NCBI RefSeq assembly: GCF_011762485.1
Contig: NZ_JAAKGI010000001.1
Span: 449,962-513,961, forward strand
Direction of reading: 5' to 3'
Origin: Yeosuana marina
GTDB lineage: Bacteria > Bacteroidota > Bacteroidia > Flavobacteriales > Flavobacteriaceae
Length of the DNA: 64,000 bases
Shown: positions 44,071 through 54,130 of the stretch, piece after piece
How the letters are laid out: each line of letters starts with the position of its first letter
How positions within the stretch are numbered: the first letter of the stretch is position 1
The notes under the pieces: model-generated
Databases searched by the model: none
What the model saw: the letters and a program-made list of their open reading frames with translations, nothing else
Told to the model about the DNA's origin: nothing
Translations under genes and position numbers: made by a program

Positions 44071-45285
44071 TTAAGCCAACATCATATTAGCCTTTTTAAC
44101 TGCTGTAACTAAAGAATCAATTTCCTCTTTTGTGTTATAAAAAGCGAAGGAGGCTCTAACGGTTCCAGGTATTTTAAAGTAATCCATAATAGGTTGTGTG
44201 CAGTGATGCCCTGTTCTTACAGCAATTCCCATTTTGTCTAAAATGGTTCCAACATCATAGGGATGAATGCCTTCAAGATTAAATGAAATAACGGATGCTT
44301 TCTGTTTAGACGTTCCGTAAATTTTCAGACCATCTATCTCAAGAAGTTTTTCGGTAGCGTATGCAAGTAGCTCATGTTCGTAAGCAGCAATCGTTTCAAA
44401 ACCTATAGCATTCATATAATCTATAGCAGCTCCAAAAGCAATACCGCCACAAATATTTGGGGTTCCAGCTTCAAACTTATGAGGTAAATCTGCATAGGTT
44501 GTTTTTTCGAACGTCACCTCAGCAATCATTTCACCACCACCTTGATATGGTGGTAATTTGTTAAGCCATTCTTCTTTTCCGTAAAGCATGCCAACACCTG
44601 TTGGACCACACATTTTATGAGCGGAAGCCACATAAAAATCTGCATCTAAAGCTTGAACATCTGGGATTATATGCGGGCAAGCCTGTGCGCCATCAATTAA
44701 AACGGCTGCACCAACGTGATGCGCTTTTTCAATGATAGTTTTTATAGGATTAATAGTTCCAAGAGCGTTTGATACATGATTTACAAAAACTAGTTTCGTA
44801 TTTTTAGAGAGTAGTTTGTCGTATTCAGAAAGTATCAATTCGCCTTCTAAGTTCATAGGAATCACTTTTAAAATGGCTCCCGTGCGTTCGCATAACATTT
44901 GCCAAGGCACAATATTACTGTGGTGTTCTAGGGCAGAAACAATAATTTCATCGTCTTTTTTTAAGATGGAAGAAAAACCGTTTGCTACTAAATTAATACT
45001 GTGTGTTGTGCCTGATGTGAATATAATTTCATGTATAAACTTAGCGTTAAAATGCGCTTGAATTTTTTGTCTTGCTTGCTCGTATTTGTCGGTTGCTTCT
45101 TGACTTAACGTGTGTACGCCACGATGAATATTGGCGTTGTAATTTGAATAATAATCAACGATAACATCTATTACTTGTTGTGGTGTTTGCGAGGTGGCTG
45201 CATTATCAAAATACACCAAAGGTTTGCCATTGACTTTTCGAGAAAGTATGGGGAAGTCTTTTCGAATGGTTTCTACGTTGAACAT
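44071..45285 (-). CDS. sufS: Cysteine desulfurase SufS
   Basis: PLP enzyme that takes sulfur from cysteine for Fe-S cluster assembly. The start is the ATG at 45285 (MFNVETIRKD), giving the usual 404 aa; an upstream in-frame TTG at 45339 would add 18 unconserved residues. PLP lysine K224 in SAHKMCGPTG, active-site Cys C362 in RTGHHCTQPIMD, and the N-terminal FDNAATSQTP block are all present. Downstream, in the same direction, come the META-domain gene and sufE, its usual partner. Confidence 0.96.
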   Translation of the reverse strand: MFNVETIRKDFPILSRKVNGKPLVYFDNAATSQTPQQVIDVIVDYYSNYNANIHRGVHTLSQEATDKYEQARQKIQAHFNAKFIHEIIFTSGTTHSINLVANGFSSILKKDDEIIVSALEHHSNIVPWQMLCERTGAILKVIPMNLEGELILSEYDKLLSKNTKLVFVNHVSNALGTINPIKTIIEKAHHVGAAVLIDGAQACPHIIPDVQALDADFYVASAHKMCGPTGVGMLYGKEEWLNKLPPYQGGGEMIAEVTFEKTTYADLPHKFEAGTPNICGGIAFGAAIDYMNAIGFETIAAYEHELLAYATEKLLEIDGLKIYGTSKQKASVISFNLEGIHPYDVGTILDKMGIAVRTGHHCTQPIMDYFKIPGTVRASFAFYNTKEEIDSLVTAVKKANMMLA

Positions 45286-45402
45286 AGCGTTGTGTTTAGC
45301 CCCGATAGCAGCGATATCCTTTTTTGCTTTTTTTGGCAAAAAAGATAAAGCGTATAGCGGGAAATAGCTTCAAAAAAATAAAAATTTAGTTCTTATTAAG
45401 AG

Positions 45403-45422
45403 ATTCCTGCTTGCGCAAGAAT
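45403..45422. repeat. Small REP-like palindrome between sufD and sufS
   Basis: ATTCCTGC (45403-45410), loop TTGC, then GCAAGAAT (45415-45422): a stem with one mismatch. It resembles the ATTCCTGC-n-GCAGGAAT elements common between genes in Flavobacteriaceae (from general knowledge). It touches the sufD stop codon and might act as a processing or attenuation hairpin. Confidence 0.4.
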
Positions 45423-46735
45423 TACAAATCAAATCCGATATTAACGCCCAGTTTGTTAGCAATAATTTTGGTAATGCGTTGTTTTATTTCTGGTATTTTA
45501 ACCGAATTCAACACGTTGTTACTAAAGGCGTACATAAGTAAGGCCTTAGCTTCCTTTTGTGGGATTCCGCGCGAACGTAAATAAAACATGGCACTTTCAT
45601 CTAACTGACCAATAGTACAACCGTGAGAACATTTTACATCGTCTGCAAAAATCTCTAGTTGAGGCTTCGTATTGATGGTTGCTTTATCACTAACTAAAAT
45701 GTTTTTATTGGATTGAAAAGCATTGGTTTTTTGAGCAATTTTATCGACAATAATTTTACCGTTGAAAACTCCCGTAGAATTTTCGCCAAAAACACCTTTG
45801 TAATCTTGATGACTTTCACAGTTAGGCTCCATATGGTGAACCAAAGTATTGTGGTCTACATGCTGTTTGTCGCCAATAATAGTAATTCCTTTTAGTGTAG
45901 AATTAATACGTTCACCTTGTTGCGAGAAATTAAGATTATTTCGAGTTAATTTTCCGCCAAATGAGAATGTATGAACCGAACAAATACTTTCTTGCTTTTG
46001 CTTGATATATGTATTATCAATTAAAGACGCATTTTGATTATCGTTTTGAATTTTATAATAATCTACAATAGCACGTTTGTTTATAAAAAGTTCTGAAACG
46101 CTATTGGTTAGCACAGGATTATCATTTAAACTTTGATGACGTTCGATAATTTGTACATGAGAATTCTCATCGACCACAATTAAATTACGTGGTTGTAACA
46201 TGATTGCCGATTCATTTCCTGTTGAAAAATGGATGATTTGAATAGGCTTAGCCACCATTTTATTTTTTGGAATATGAATATAGGCACCTTCACTTGAAAA
46301 CGCTGTATTTAAAGATGTTAAACTTTCTTGTTTAGCAATCTTATTAAAATAATTTTCAATTAAAATACGGTATTTTGGTTTTGATAATGCCGATGACATC
46401 AAACAAATATCCATACCATCGTGTGTTGTTTGAGATAGGTGTGATGAATATTTTCCATCGATAAAGACAATTTTATAAGAATCTATATCATGAATGAAAT
46501 ATTTTTTTACATCATTATATTCAATAGCATTTTCCTGTTTAGGGAATACACTAAAGTCGTTTTTTAAAAGACTATTTAATGAAGTGTATTTCCAAGACTC
46601 TTCTTTTTTTGAAGGAAAGCCTTGTTCTTGAAAATTTTTAATAGCGTTGGTTCTAATAGAGTGTAAATAAGAATCTTCGTCTAAATGATTTTCAAAAGCC
46701 CAGAAGGATGATATTAGTTTTTCTTTTAAATCCAT
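45422..46735 (-). CDS. sufD: Fe-S assembly scaffold subunit SufD
   Basis: Partner of SufB in the SufBC2D scaffold. The 437-aa protein has a helical N-terminal part, the right-handed beta-helix core (INSTLKGITIIGDKQHVDHN) and a C-terminal region with CSHGCTIGQLDESAMFYLRS, the family signature around the conserved His/Cys at the SufB interface. It is weakly similar to SufB, as expected for this paralogous pair. It lies 10 bases after sufC and 136 bases before the sufS start. Confidence 0.95.
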   Translation of the reverse strand: MDLKEKLISSFWAFENHLDEDSYLHSIRTNAIKNFQEQGFPSKKEESWKYTSLNSLLKNDFSVFPKQENAIEYNDVKKYFIHDIDSYKIVFIDGKYSSHLSQTTHDGMDICLMSSALSKPKYRILIENYFNKIAKQESLTSLNTAFSSEGAYIHIPKNKMVAKPIQIIHFSTGNESAIMLQPRNLIVVDENSHVQIIERHQSLNDNPVLTNSVSELFINKRAIVDYYKIQNDNQNASLIDNTYIKQKQESICSVHTFSFGGKLTRNNLNFSQQGERINSTLKGITIIGDKQHVDHNTLVHHMEPNCESHQDYKGVFGENSTGVFNGKIIVDKIAQKTNAFQSNKNILVSDKATINTKPQLEIFADDVKCSHGCTIGQLDESAMFYLRSRGIPQKEAKALLMYAFSNNVLNSVKIPEIKQRITKIIANKLGVNIGFDL

Positions 46736-46745
46736 TTGCTTTTTT

Positions 46746-47498
46746 TTAAGCGTTCACTTCTTCTTTAATCCAATCGTATCCTTTTGCTTCTAACTCATGA
46801 GCTAGTTCTTTAGTTCCGGATTTTACAATTTTACCGTTATGTAATACATGTACAAAATCTGGTACGATATAATCTAATAAACGTTGGTAATGCGTAATGA
46901 CTAATACAGCGTTGTCTTTACTTTTTAGTTTGTTAACACCATTAGCAACAATGCGTAGCGCATCAATATCAAGACCAGAATCTGTTTCATCAAGGATAGC
47001 TAATTTGGGTTCTAGCATTGCCATTTGAAATATTTCATTACGCTTTTTCTCGCCTCCAGAAAACCCTTCGTTTAATGAGCGCGATAAAAACTTTCTGTCC
47101 ATTTCCAACAACTCTGCTTTTTCACGAATCAGTTTCAACATGTCTTTTGCAGGCATGTCTTCAAGTCCTTTAGCTTTACGAGACTCATTGATAGCTGTTT
47201 TTATAAAATTAGTTACTGAAACACCTGGTATTTCAACTGGATATTGAAAGGACAAAAAGATACCTTTGTGAGCACGATCTTCGGCAGCTAATTCTTCAAT
47301 ATCTTCACCTTCAAAAAGAATGGTTCCTTTAGTAACTTCATAGTCTTCTTTGCCTGCAATAACCGATGCTAATGTGCTTTTTCCAGAGCCGTTAGGGCCC
47401 ATAATAGCATGAACTTCACCTGGATTTATTTCCAGATTTATACCTTTTAAAATCGATTTATCTTCAACACTTGCGTGTAGATTATTAATTTTTAACAT
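46746..47498 (-). CDS. sufC: Fe-S assembly ATPase SufC
   Basis: ABC-type ATPase of the SufBC2D complex, in the cytoplasm. The 250-aa protein has Walker [10 protein letters not shown] (34-42), the Q-loop region [11 protein letters not shown], the signature region [14 protein letters not shown] and Walker [17 protein letters not shown]. The SDSGLD-type motif (TDSGLDID) distinguishes SufC from transport ATPases. It lies between sufB and sufD. Confidence 0.97.
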   Translation of the reverse strand: MLKINNLHASVEDKSILKGINLEINPGEVHAIMGPNGSGKSTLASVIAGKEDYEVTKGTILFEGEDIEELAAEDRAHKGIFLSFQYPVEIPGVSVTNFIKTAINESRKAKGLEDMPAKDMLKLIREKAELLEMDRKFLSRSLNEGFSGGEKKRNEIFQMAMLEPKLAILDETDSGLDIDALRIVANGVNKLKSKDNAVLVITHYQRLLDYIVPDFVHVLHNGKIVKSGTKELAHELEAKGYDWIKEEVNA

Positions 47499-47564
47499 TG
47501 TTTTTATTTTATATGAACGCTAATTCTAAATTCTTTGTTTTTTAAAGTTGTACAGATGTCTTTA

Positions 47565-49013
47565 TTATCCAACAGACCCTTCTAAACTTATTTCTAATAA
47601 TTTTTGAGCTTCTACAGCAAACTCCATTGGGAGTTTATTAAGAACTTCTTTACTAAAACCATTTACAATTAAGGCAATGGCCTTTTCTGTATCGATACCA
47701 CGTTGGTTACAATAAAAAATTTGGTCTTCACCAATTTTACTGGTTGTAGCTTCATGTTCTATTCTAGCGGTTTTGTTTTTTGCTTCTATGTATGGGAATG
47801 TGTGAGCACCACAGTCATTACCCATAAGCAAACTATCACATTGCGAAAAGTTTCTTGCATTTTTAGCACGTGCATGAACTTGCACTAAACCGCGATAACT
47901 ATTTTGTGATTTACCTGCCGAAATACCTTTTGAAATAATGGTAGATCTCGTGTTTTTACCTAAGTGAACCATTTTAGTACCTGTATCAGCTTGTTGGTGA
48001 TTGTTGGTTACAGCAATTGAATAGAATTCACCAACAGAGTTATCGCCTTTTAATACACAACTTGGATACTTCCAAGTAACGGCACTTCCTGTTTCTACCT
48101 GAGTCCAAGAAATTTTTGCATTTTTCTCACATAACCCACGTTTAGTCACAAAATTATAGACACCACCTTTACCTTCAGAATTTCCTGGATACCAGTTTTG
48201 AACGGTGCTGTATTTTATTTCGGCATCATCTAATGCTATTAATTCTACAACGGCTGCGTGTAACTGATTTTCATCTCTACTAGGCGCGGTACACCCTTCC
48301 AGATAGCTTACATAACTACCTTTATCTGCAATAACAAGGGTTCTTTCAAATTGACCAGTTCCTGCTTGATTAATTCTGAAGTACGTAGACAATTCCATTG
48401 GGCATTTGACGCCTTTTGGCACATAACAAAAAGAACCGTCACTAAATACGGCGCTATTTAAAGCGGCATAAAAGTTGTCTTTTTGCGGAACAACAGTTCC
48501 AATATATTTTTTTACTAATTCAGGGTGTTCTTTGATAGCTTCGCTAATCGAGCAAAATATGATACCTTTTTCGGCTAAGGTTTTTTTAAATGTTGTAGCA
48601 ACAGAAACCGAATCAACAACGACATCCATAGCAACCCCACTCAATTTTTTTTGTTCATCCAATGAAATTCCTAGTTTAGCAAAGGTTGCTAATAATTCAG
48701 GATCAACTTCATCAAGACTATTGTACTTTGGTTTTTTGTTTGGAGCCGAGTAATAAGATATGGCTTGAAAATCTGGCTTTACGTATTTAACATTGGCCCA
48801 ATCTGGCTCAACCATTTTTTCCCAAGCACGAAATGATTCAATTCTCCAATCAGTCATCCATTGAGGTTCTTCTTTTTTGAGAGAAATCGCTCTTACAATA
48901 TCTTCATTTAAACCAATAGGAAACGTATCAGATTCTATATCCGTATAAAATCCATATTCGTACTCTTTGGTTTTAAGTTCTTCTCTTAAATCGTCTTCAG
49001 TATATTTACTCAT
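47565..49013 (-). CDS. sufB: Fe-S assembly scaffold subunit SufB
   Basis: Main scaffold subunit on which clusters are built. At 482 aa it has the typical length; family landmarks are [60 protein letters not shown] and HAFPYIE-like [11 protein letters not shown] near the C-terminus, with the conserved Cys in EGCTAPS and SQCDSLLMG. It follows sufA by 26 bases and precedes sufC by 66. Confidence 0.97.
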   Translation of the reverse strand: MSKYTEDDLREELKTKEYEYGFYTDIESDTFPIGLNEDIVRAISLKKEEPQWMTDWRIESFRAWEKMVEPDWANVKYVKPDFQAISYYSAPNKKPKYNSLDEVDPELLATFAKLGISLDEQKKLSGVAMDVVVDSVSVATTFKKTLAEKGIIFCSISEAIKEHPELVKKYIGTVVPQKDNFYAALNSAVFSDGSFCYVPKGVKCPMELSTYFRINQAGTGQFERTLVIADKGSYVSYLEGCTAPSRDENQLHAAVVELIALDDAEIKYSTVQNWYPGNSEGKGGVYNFVTKRGLCEKNAKISWTQVETGSAVTWKYPSCVLKGDNSVGEFYSIAVTNNHQQADTGTKMVHLGKNTRSTIISKGISAGKSQNSYRGLVQVHARAKNARNFSQCDSLLMGNDCGAHTFPYIEAKNKTARIEHEATTSKIGEDQIFYCNQRGIDTEKAIALIVNGFSKEVLNKLPMEFAVEAQKLLEISLEGSVG

Positions 49014-49039
49014 TGTATTTGTTGTTCAATATGATTGTT

Positions 49040-49369
49040 TTATAGCGAAAAAGACTCGCCACAACCACAAGTTCTGTTTGCATTTGGGTTGTTAAAAACA
49101 AACCCCGTTCCGTTAAGTCCACCTGAATATTCAAGCGTGGTACCTATAAGGTATAAAAAGCTTTTCTTGTCTACAATAATTTTCACATCATTATCTACAA
49201 AAACTTTATCGCCTTCATGATTCTCTTTATCAAACTTTAAATCGTAAGATAAACCAGAACAACCGCCACTTTTTACACCAACACGTACATAATCAGAAGC
49301 TGGATTATAACCGTCTTCTTGCATAAGTTCAATGACTTTTTTCTTAGCTGTATCTGAAACTTTAATCAT
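49040..49369 (-). CDS. sufA: A-type Fe-S carrier protein (SufA/IscA-like)
   Basis: A 109-aa carrier that receives clusters from SufBCD and hands them to target enzymes. The three conserved cysteines are C37 in SGGCSGLSYDL and C101 and C103 in TCGCGESFSL at the end. First gene of the minus-strand sufABCDS run. A perfect minus-strand -7 box (TATATTTG) lies at 49487-49480, about 110 bases upstream, but lacks a matching -33 TTG. No IscR-like or Fur-like gene is near. Confidence 0.94.
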   Translation of the reverse strand: MIKVSDTAKKKVIELMQEDGYNPASDYVRVGVKSGGCSGLSYDLKFDKENHEGDKVFVDNDVKIIVDKKSFLYLIGTTLEYSGGLNGTGFVFNNPNANRTCGCGESFSL

Positions 49370-49577
49370 ATTTATTATGTGGGTTTCACCCCTTTAATGT
49401 TAATTTTTATTGGTTGATAAATGAAATTTTCAATACTATTATCCTCTTTTTTTTATTAAGAAGGTTTCTAAATAGAGTACAAATATACAATATAAGTCAT
49501 GGATTTCCACATATACTAACATTATATTAGTAAATGCGTTTATAGGTTTTTCTTATGGATTTAGAAAGAGAAGATTA

Positions 49578-49611
49578 TTGTTAAATTATACAAATAAGCT
49601 TCTTATTTTTG
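49578..49611 (+). promoter_or_regulatory. Promoter of thiL
   Basis: TTG (49578-49580), 23-base spacer, perfect TATTTTTG box (49604-49611), only 4 bases before the ATG at 49616. A leaderless mRNA is expected. Confidence 0.65.
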
Positions 49612-49615
49612 CAGC

Positions 49616-50662
49616 ATGATAGAAGATAAAAACCAACAGCGCACAGCTTTAAGTGATTTAGGTGAATTTGGACTTATAGATCATTTAACTAAGAATTTTA
49701 AAATAAATCATAAGTCAACCATCAAAGGTATTGGTGATGATGCAGCAGTTTTAGATTTTAAAAATGAAAAAATTGTTGTTACGACAGATTTGTTAGTTGA
49801 AGGCGTACACTTTGATTTAAGTTATATGCCTTTAAAACATTTAGGCTATAAAGCAGTTATAGTTAATTTGTCCGATGTTTATGCCATGAATGCAACACCA
49901 ACTCAAATTACAGTCTCAGTTGCTGTCTCAAATAGATTTCCGTTAGAAGCTTTAGAAGAATTGTATGCTGGTATAGAAACGGCTGCATCAATTTATAATA
50001 TTGACGTTGTTGGAGGAGACACAACTTCATCAACAAAAGGTTTATTAATTTCAGTTACTGCCATTGGTATTGTTAAAGATGACAATGAAGTGTATAGAAG
50101 TGGTGCTAAACCAAATGATTTATTGGTTGTAACAGGAGATTTGGGAGGAGCTTACATGGGCTTGCAGGTTTTAGAAAGAGAAAAGGAAGTTTATAAAGTA
50201 AACCCCAATAATCAACCAGATTTAGAACCTTACACCTATATTATTGAGCGTCAATTAAAACCTGAAGCAAGAAAAGATATTGTTAAGTTGCTAAAAGACT
50301 TAGAGGTAAAACCAACGTCGATGATTGACATTAGTGATGGTTTGTCTTCAGAGATTATTCACTTGTGTAAGCAAAGCAATGTAGGTTGTGATTTGTTTGA
50401 AGAAAAAATTCCATTAGATCCTACTGTAATTTCAACCTGTGAGGAATTTAATATTGATAGTACTACGGTTGCTTTAAATGGAGGCGAAGATTATGAATTG
50501 TTGTTTACTATATCGCAAGACGATTTCCCTAAAATAAAAGCCAATCCTAATTTAACAGTTATTGGTTTTATAAAAGAAAAAGAGGCTGGGTTGCATCTTG
50601 TAACAAGAGCAGAAACAAGAATTCCTATTAAGGCCCAAGGATGGAAAAATTTTAGTGCCTAA
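49616..50662 (+). CDS. thiL: Thiamine-monophosphate kinase
   Basis: Phosphorylates thiamine monophosphate to the active cofactor thiamine diphosphate. The 348-aa protein belongs to the PurM/AIR-synthase fold: GIGDDAAVLDF near residue 40, TTDLLVEGVHFDLSYMP, a GGDTTSSTKGLLISVTAIG loop and the C-terminal LNGGEDYELLFTI. All nucleotide and magnesium site blocks are present. No thiamine biosynthesis gene is next to it. The 3' end overlaps the stop of the convergent small gene by 11 bases. Confidence 0.94.
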   Translation: MIEDKNQQRTALSDLGEFGLIDHLTKNFKINHKSTIKGIGDDAAVLDFKNEKIVVTTDLLVEGVHFDLSYMPLKHLGYKAVIVNLSDVYAMNATPTQITVSVAVSNRFPLEALEELYAGIETAASIYNIDVVGGDTTSSTKGLLISVTAIGIVKDDNEVYRSGAKPNDLLVVTGDLGGAYMGLQVLEREKEVYKVNPNNQPDLEPYTYIIERQLKPEARKDIVKLLKDLEVKPTSMIDISDGLSSEIIHLCKQSNVGCDLFEEKIPLDPTVISTCEEFNIDSTTVALNGGEDYELLFTISQDDFPKIKANPNLTVIGFIKEKEAGLHLVTRAETRIPIKAQGWKNFSA

Positions 50663-50900
50663 AAACTAATAAGTCATTAAAAACTATTTTCTCTTTTGAT
50701 TTTTCTTTACGTTTATTATGAATTCGTTCTAAAACATCATTGATTTCTTTAAACTTAGGAGAAAGTTCAATTAAAGAGCCATTTCCGTTAGTAGTTAACT
50801 GTTTTTTACAATTTTTACAAGTGTACTCTTTGACATGATAGGTGACATTTCTGGTTATACGATAATCGTGACCAAATACCTTACATTGAATGTGTTTCAT
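50652..50900 (-). CDS. Small zinc-site protein, DUF1660-like (copy 1)
   Basis: An 82-aa protein with a C-x4-H ... CxxC layout: C6 and H11 (QCKVFGHDY) and C28, C31 (EYTCKNCKKQL), likely one zinc site. The remaining half is a charged helix (LSPKFKEINDVLERIHNKRK). It resembles the DUF1660 prophage family, but this layout is also seen as chromosomal genes in Flavobacteriaceae. The next gene upstream, 85 bases away, is a paralogue with the same core. The function is unknown; RNA or DNA binding would suit the basic tail. Confidence 0.75.
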   Translation of the reverse strand: MKHIQCKVFGHDYRITRNVTYHVKEYTCKNCKKQLTTNGNGSLIELSPKFKEINDVLERIHNKRKEKSKEKIVFNDLLVFRH

Positions 50901-50985
50901 AAAAAAACGTTTGCTTTTTAAATTAATAACTTTTGGAGAGCTCCTAAGTTATAAAAACGTTTTTGATGATTAAAGCAGTGTATTG

Positions 50986-51255
50986 TTAAATCGATGAAGT
51001 GATCAATTTCTCCTTTGAACGTTCCAGCCTGGAGTTATGAATGCGCTCTAAAATGGCATTTATTTCTTTAAACTTGGGCGTAAGTTCTGTGAGATGGCCA
51101 TTACTGTTAGTTGTCAATTGTTTTTTGCAATGTGTACAAGTGTATTCTTTAACAAAGTAGGTAACTTTTTTAGATACTACAAAATCATGACCAAACAGAT
51201 TGCAATACATGGTTGGTATGAATGCTGGTTTATTTGTAGTTTTTTTCATGTGCAT
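50986..51255 (-). CDS. Small zinc-site protein, DUF1660-like (copy 2)
   Basis: An 89-aa paralogue of the downstream gene, with ligands C18, H23, C40 and C43. The core THCKKQLTTNSNGHLTELTP is almost the same as in copy 1, while the N-terminal 12 residues and the last 10 differ. Starting at the ATG two codons later (MKKTTNK) is also reasonable. Both are small and tandem, so they are probably a recent duplication; no phage genes are nearby. Confidence 0.75.
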   Translation of the reverse strand: MHMKKTTNKPAFIPTMYCNLFGHDFVVSKKVTYFVKEYTCTHCKKQLTTNSNGHLTELTPKFKEINAILERIHNSRLERSKEKLITSSI

Positions 51256-51309
51256 TTGGTTTATTTAGGATATAAATATAGAAAAAAAAACTACAAAAAC
51301 GTTTAAAGG

Positions 51310-52089
51310 TTATATTTTTTCGACGAAATGCAATATAGTACGTAGGAATAAGCTCTTATTTTCTACGTGACTCATGTGCCCATCCGGAAATTCAACAATT
51401 TCAATAGTTGACTTCTCGCTTTGCTTTTTTAAAGCTTCGTAATCTAAAACAGGATCTTTTTTGCTTATTATCATTAGCTTTTTGAAATTGCCATCTCTGA
51501 ATATTTCTATTCTATTCTTTCTTACTTTCATGCCTTCAAGAGCAGCTACAATACCTTGTACGGGCATTTTTAAAGCTTCTTCTTTGATGTGTTTAATTTC
51601 TTTTGAAAATAGTCTTCTGTTTTTTGGTCTAAATAAATTTACAATAGCAATCCGTATAAACGATTTATGATTCTCTTTTACCGCAAGAATAGCACGATCT
51701 CTATTTTTTTTACGTTCAGTAGTATCATCTTCTGCGGTTGAGTTCATAAGGCATAAACCAAGAACTTGTTTTTTAAATTTTTCAGCAAAAGCTAACGCCA
51801 CATAACCACCCATGGAGTGCCCAATAAAAATAGAGTTTTTAATATTCAAAAAGTCAAGAACAGCTTTTACGGCTTCGGCCATTAATTCCATACTATGCAC
51901 ATAACCTAAACATTCTGTTTTACCATGTCCAAGTAAATCAATACAGATAATCCTATTCTTTTTTGATAGTTCCGTAATAAAAGGTTGCCACATGCTCGTA
52001 TTCTCTAAAAATCCGTGCAGTAAAACAACGGGTATTCCTTGTCCATGATCGGTGTAAAATATCTTTATGCCTTTGTGTTGTAAAATCAT
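51310..52089 (-). CDS. Alpha/beta hydrolase
   Basis: A 259-aa alpha/beta-hydrolase fold enzyme without signal peptide. HG loop LLHGFLENTSMW (24-34), nucleophile elbow GHSMGGY (90-96, S92), and the catalytic His in DGHMSHVENK near the end; the acid is probably in the KKDPVLDYE segment. The substrate cannot be told from the sequence; such enzymes include esterases and menaquinone- or CoA-related hydrolases. A minus-strand -7 box (TATCTTTG, 52114-52107) lies 17 bases before the ATG. Confidence 0.85.
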   Translation of the reverse strand: MILQHKGIKIFYTDHGQGIPVVLLHGFLENTSMWQPFITELSKKNRIICIDLLGHGKTECLGYVHSMELMAEAVKAVLDFLNIKNSIFIGHSMGGYVALAFAEKFKKQVLGLCLMNSTAEDDTTERKKNRDRAILAVKENHKSFIRIAIVNLFRPKNRRLFSKEIKHIKEEALKMPVQGIVAALEGMKVRKNRIEIFRDGNFKKLMIISKKDPVLDYEALKKQSEKSTIEIVEFPDGHMSHVENKSLFLRTILHFVEKI

Positions 52090-52391
52090 TTTTTAAAAGT
52101 GTTGGACAAAGATATCATTGCGTTATCAATAAAACTAAACAAAGCTATGTATTTATCTTTGTGTTATTTAAAGATTTTTTAGTTTAAAACAGTCTCTTTT
52201 ATTTGTGTTTTAATTCTGTGATCTTTTGAGATTCTATAGGCTATTATGTTTCAGGTGTTTATTAACTACAAAATTATACGAAAGTATAAAATCGCTATCA
52301 AATGATAAAAAAACAGCGCAATCGTTATAGTGATAAAGATTACATTCCAATCAAAATATTTAGCTCAAATTTGCGTATAAATTAGAAAAAA
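52090..52391. other. Divergent intergenic region, 302 bases
   Basis: No gene is seen. The minus-strand -7 box TATCTTTG (52114-52107) serves the hydrolase; a plus-strand box TATCTTTG (52154-52161) is 230 bases from the next gene. A small perfect hairpin TTATAC-GAAA-GTATAA with a GNRA-type loop lies at 52274-52289. AT-rich otherwise. Any link of these to the reductase downstream is unproven. Confidence 0.4.
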
Positions 52392-54083
52392 ATGGAAAAA
52401 ATTATAGTCATTGGAGGTTTATCGGCAGGACCATCTGCAGCAGCAAAGGCAAGAAGGGAAAATGAACAAGCTGAAATTATGTTGTTTGAAAAAGGAGCTA
52501 ATATAAGTTATGCAACTTGTGGTATGCCGTATGCGTTTTCAGGAGTGATAGAAAGTAGAGATCAATTAATGGTTGTGAAACCAGAATTACTTCAAAATAG
52601 ATTTAATATTGATGTGCATCTTAACGAAGAAATTGTAAAAATAGATACCAAAAATAAAGTAGTGTATTCAAATATTTCAGATTATGAATACGATAAACTA
52701 ATTTTCGCAACTGGGGCCAGTTCTATTGTGCCGCCTATTGGAAATATAAAATTGGCAAATAATTGGTCCACATGTCGTTCTATGTTCGATTTTGATAAAA
52801 TCACAAAAGAAGGCTTAACCAAAGAATCAAAACATATAACAGTTATTGGTGCTGGTTTAATTGGAGTTGAAGTTGCTGAAAATTTAAAAGAAGCTGGTAA
52901 AAAAGTAACGTTAATTGAAGGTTCCACGCATGTTCTTAATATGTGGCAACAAAAATTTGGAAACTTCGCAGCAAACGTTTTAACCTCTGAAGGTATTGAA
53001 GTCTTAACAGAAAGTTTAGTGTCTAAATTTGATATTGACGAAAACGGAAAAATAAAAGCGGTCGTTACGAAAGAAGGAAGACAAATTCCAACCGATTTTG
53101 TGATTTTAAGTGTTGGTATTAAACCCAATACAGATTTACTAATACAGGAAGGTGCAGAAACCATTGGTAACGGTGCGTTAAAAGTAAATGAGTTTATGGA
53201 AACATCGCTAAAGGATGTGTATGCTGCAGGCGATAATGTATCAATTAAAAATTTACAAACTAACGAATTTGATTATTTTCCTTTAGGAACACATTCTAAT
53301 AAAGCAGGTAGAGCTGCAGGTGCGAATGCCGTTGGAAGGAATATTTCGTTTAAAGGCGCTTACAAAACAGCCATTGTAAAAGTGTTTGATTATACCTTAG
53401 CAAGAACAGGAATGAATGCAACTACCTTAACCGAAAAAGGAATTGCTTTTAAAACAGTGTTGTCTGTGGCAGGTTCAACACCCAGCTATTATCCAGGTCA
53501 AAAGGATTTAATTACTGAAATTTATTATAATCCGGAAACCGAAGAAATTTTAGGAGCAGAACTCTTTGGAGAAGTTGGTGTAGATAAACGTGTAGATGTA
53601 TTAAGTACGGCTATTTACGCTAAATTAAAAATAACCGATTTAGCGCAATTAGATTTAGCATACGCACCACCATTTTCACCAGCCAAAGACCCCGTTGTGG
53701 TGACAAGTTATGTAACAGAGAATATTTTAAACAATAGAAGCGAGCAAATTTCTGTAGAAGACTTAGAAGCTTTTATTAACAATCATTCTAAAGAAGATTA
53801 TTTACTAATAGATTCAAGAACGGTTGATGAATACGAAAAAGGAACCATTCCTGGAGCTATAAATTATCCACTAGACCAAATAAGAAAGCAGGTTGATTTT
53901 ATTAAAAGTCAAGATAAAAAAGTTGTCATTTTTTGTCAAAAAGGCTTAAGAGGTTATTTAGCCGAATTAATTCTTAGAAACAATGGTGTGACCAATGTTT
54001 TAAATGTTGCTGGAGGTTTTAAAATTTGGCAAATGTATAGTGACCATATAGAAATACCGGAACCTGTATTGGCTAAATATTAA
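52392..54083 (+). CDS. CoA-disulfide reductase-like FAD enzyme with C-terminal rhodanese domain
   Basis: A 563-aa fusion. Residues 1-440 form an FAD/NAD(P)H disulfide reductase of the CoADR/NADH-oxidase type: FAD motif VIGGLSAGPSAAAKARR at the start, single active Cys C43 in SYATCGMPYAFS, NAD(P) motif VIGAGLIGVEVAENL and the FAD site VYAAGDNV. Residues about 460-560 form a rhodanese domain with active Cys C515 in FCQKGLRGY and the GGFKIW end motif. Such fusions reduce CoA disulfide, CoA persulfide or polysulfide. The single-Cys site rules out a dithiol glutathione-reductase type. It stands alone, just left of the AbiH insertion. Confidence 0.9.
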   Translation: MEKIIVIGGLSAGPSAAAKARRENEQAEIMLFEKGANISYATCGMPYAFSGVIESRDQLMVVKPELLQNRFNIDVHLNEEIVKIDTKNKVVYSNISDYEYDKLIFATGASSIVPPIGNIKLANNWSTCRSMFDFDKITKEGLTKESKHITVIGAGLIGVEVAENLKEAGKKVTLIEGSTHVLNMWQQKFGNFAANVLTSEGIEVLTESLVSKFDIDENGKIKAVVTKEGRQIPTDFVILSVGIKPNTDLLIQEGAETIGNGALKVNEFMETSLKDVYAAGDNVSIKNLQTNEFDYFPLGTHSNKAGRAAGANAVGRNISFKGAYKTAIVKVFDYTLARTGMNATTLTEKGIAFKTVLSVAGSTPSYYPGQKDLITEIYYNPETEEILGAELFGEVGVDKRVDVLSTAIYAKLKITDLAQLDLAYAPPFSPAKDPVVVTSYVTENILNNRSEQISVEDLEAFINNHSKEDYLLIDSRTVDEYEKGTIPGAINYPLDQIRKQVDFIKSQDKKVVIFCQKGLRGYLAELILRNNGVTNVLNVAGGFKIWQMYSDHIEIPEPVLAKY

Positions 54084-54094
54084 GAGAGACTTAC

Positions 54095-54130
54095 TAAAGA
54101 ATCTTAAATCTAGTTTTTAAACCGTTTAAT
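54095..54130. repeat. Left 36-bp direct repeat flanking the AbiH module
   Basis: Identical in all 36 bases to 55485-55520; it starts TAAAGAATCTTAAATC and ends AACCGTTTAAT, and the bases beyond differ at both ends. Bases 54110-54130 repeat the last seven codons (including stop) of the ACT-like gene. Confidence 0.95.

Noticed and set aside
45286-45339. 18-residue N-terminal extension of SufS from TTG 45339
   Set aside because: Lys-rich and not seen in the family; the ATG at 45285 gives the standard length.
52154-52161. Plus-strand TATCTTTG box as promoter of the CoA-disulfide reductase
   Set aside because: It is 230 bases from the start codon and has no -33 TTG; kept only as a note in the intergenic entry.
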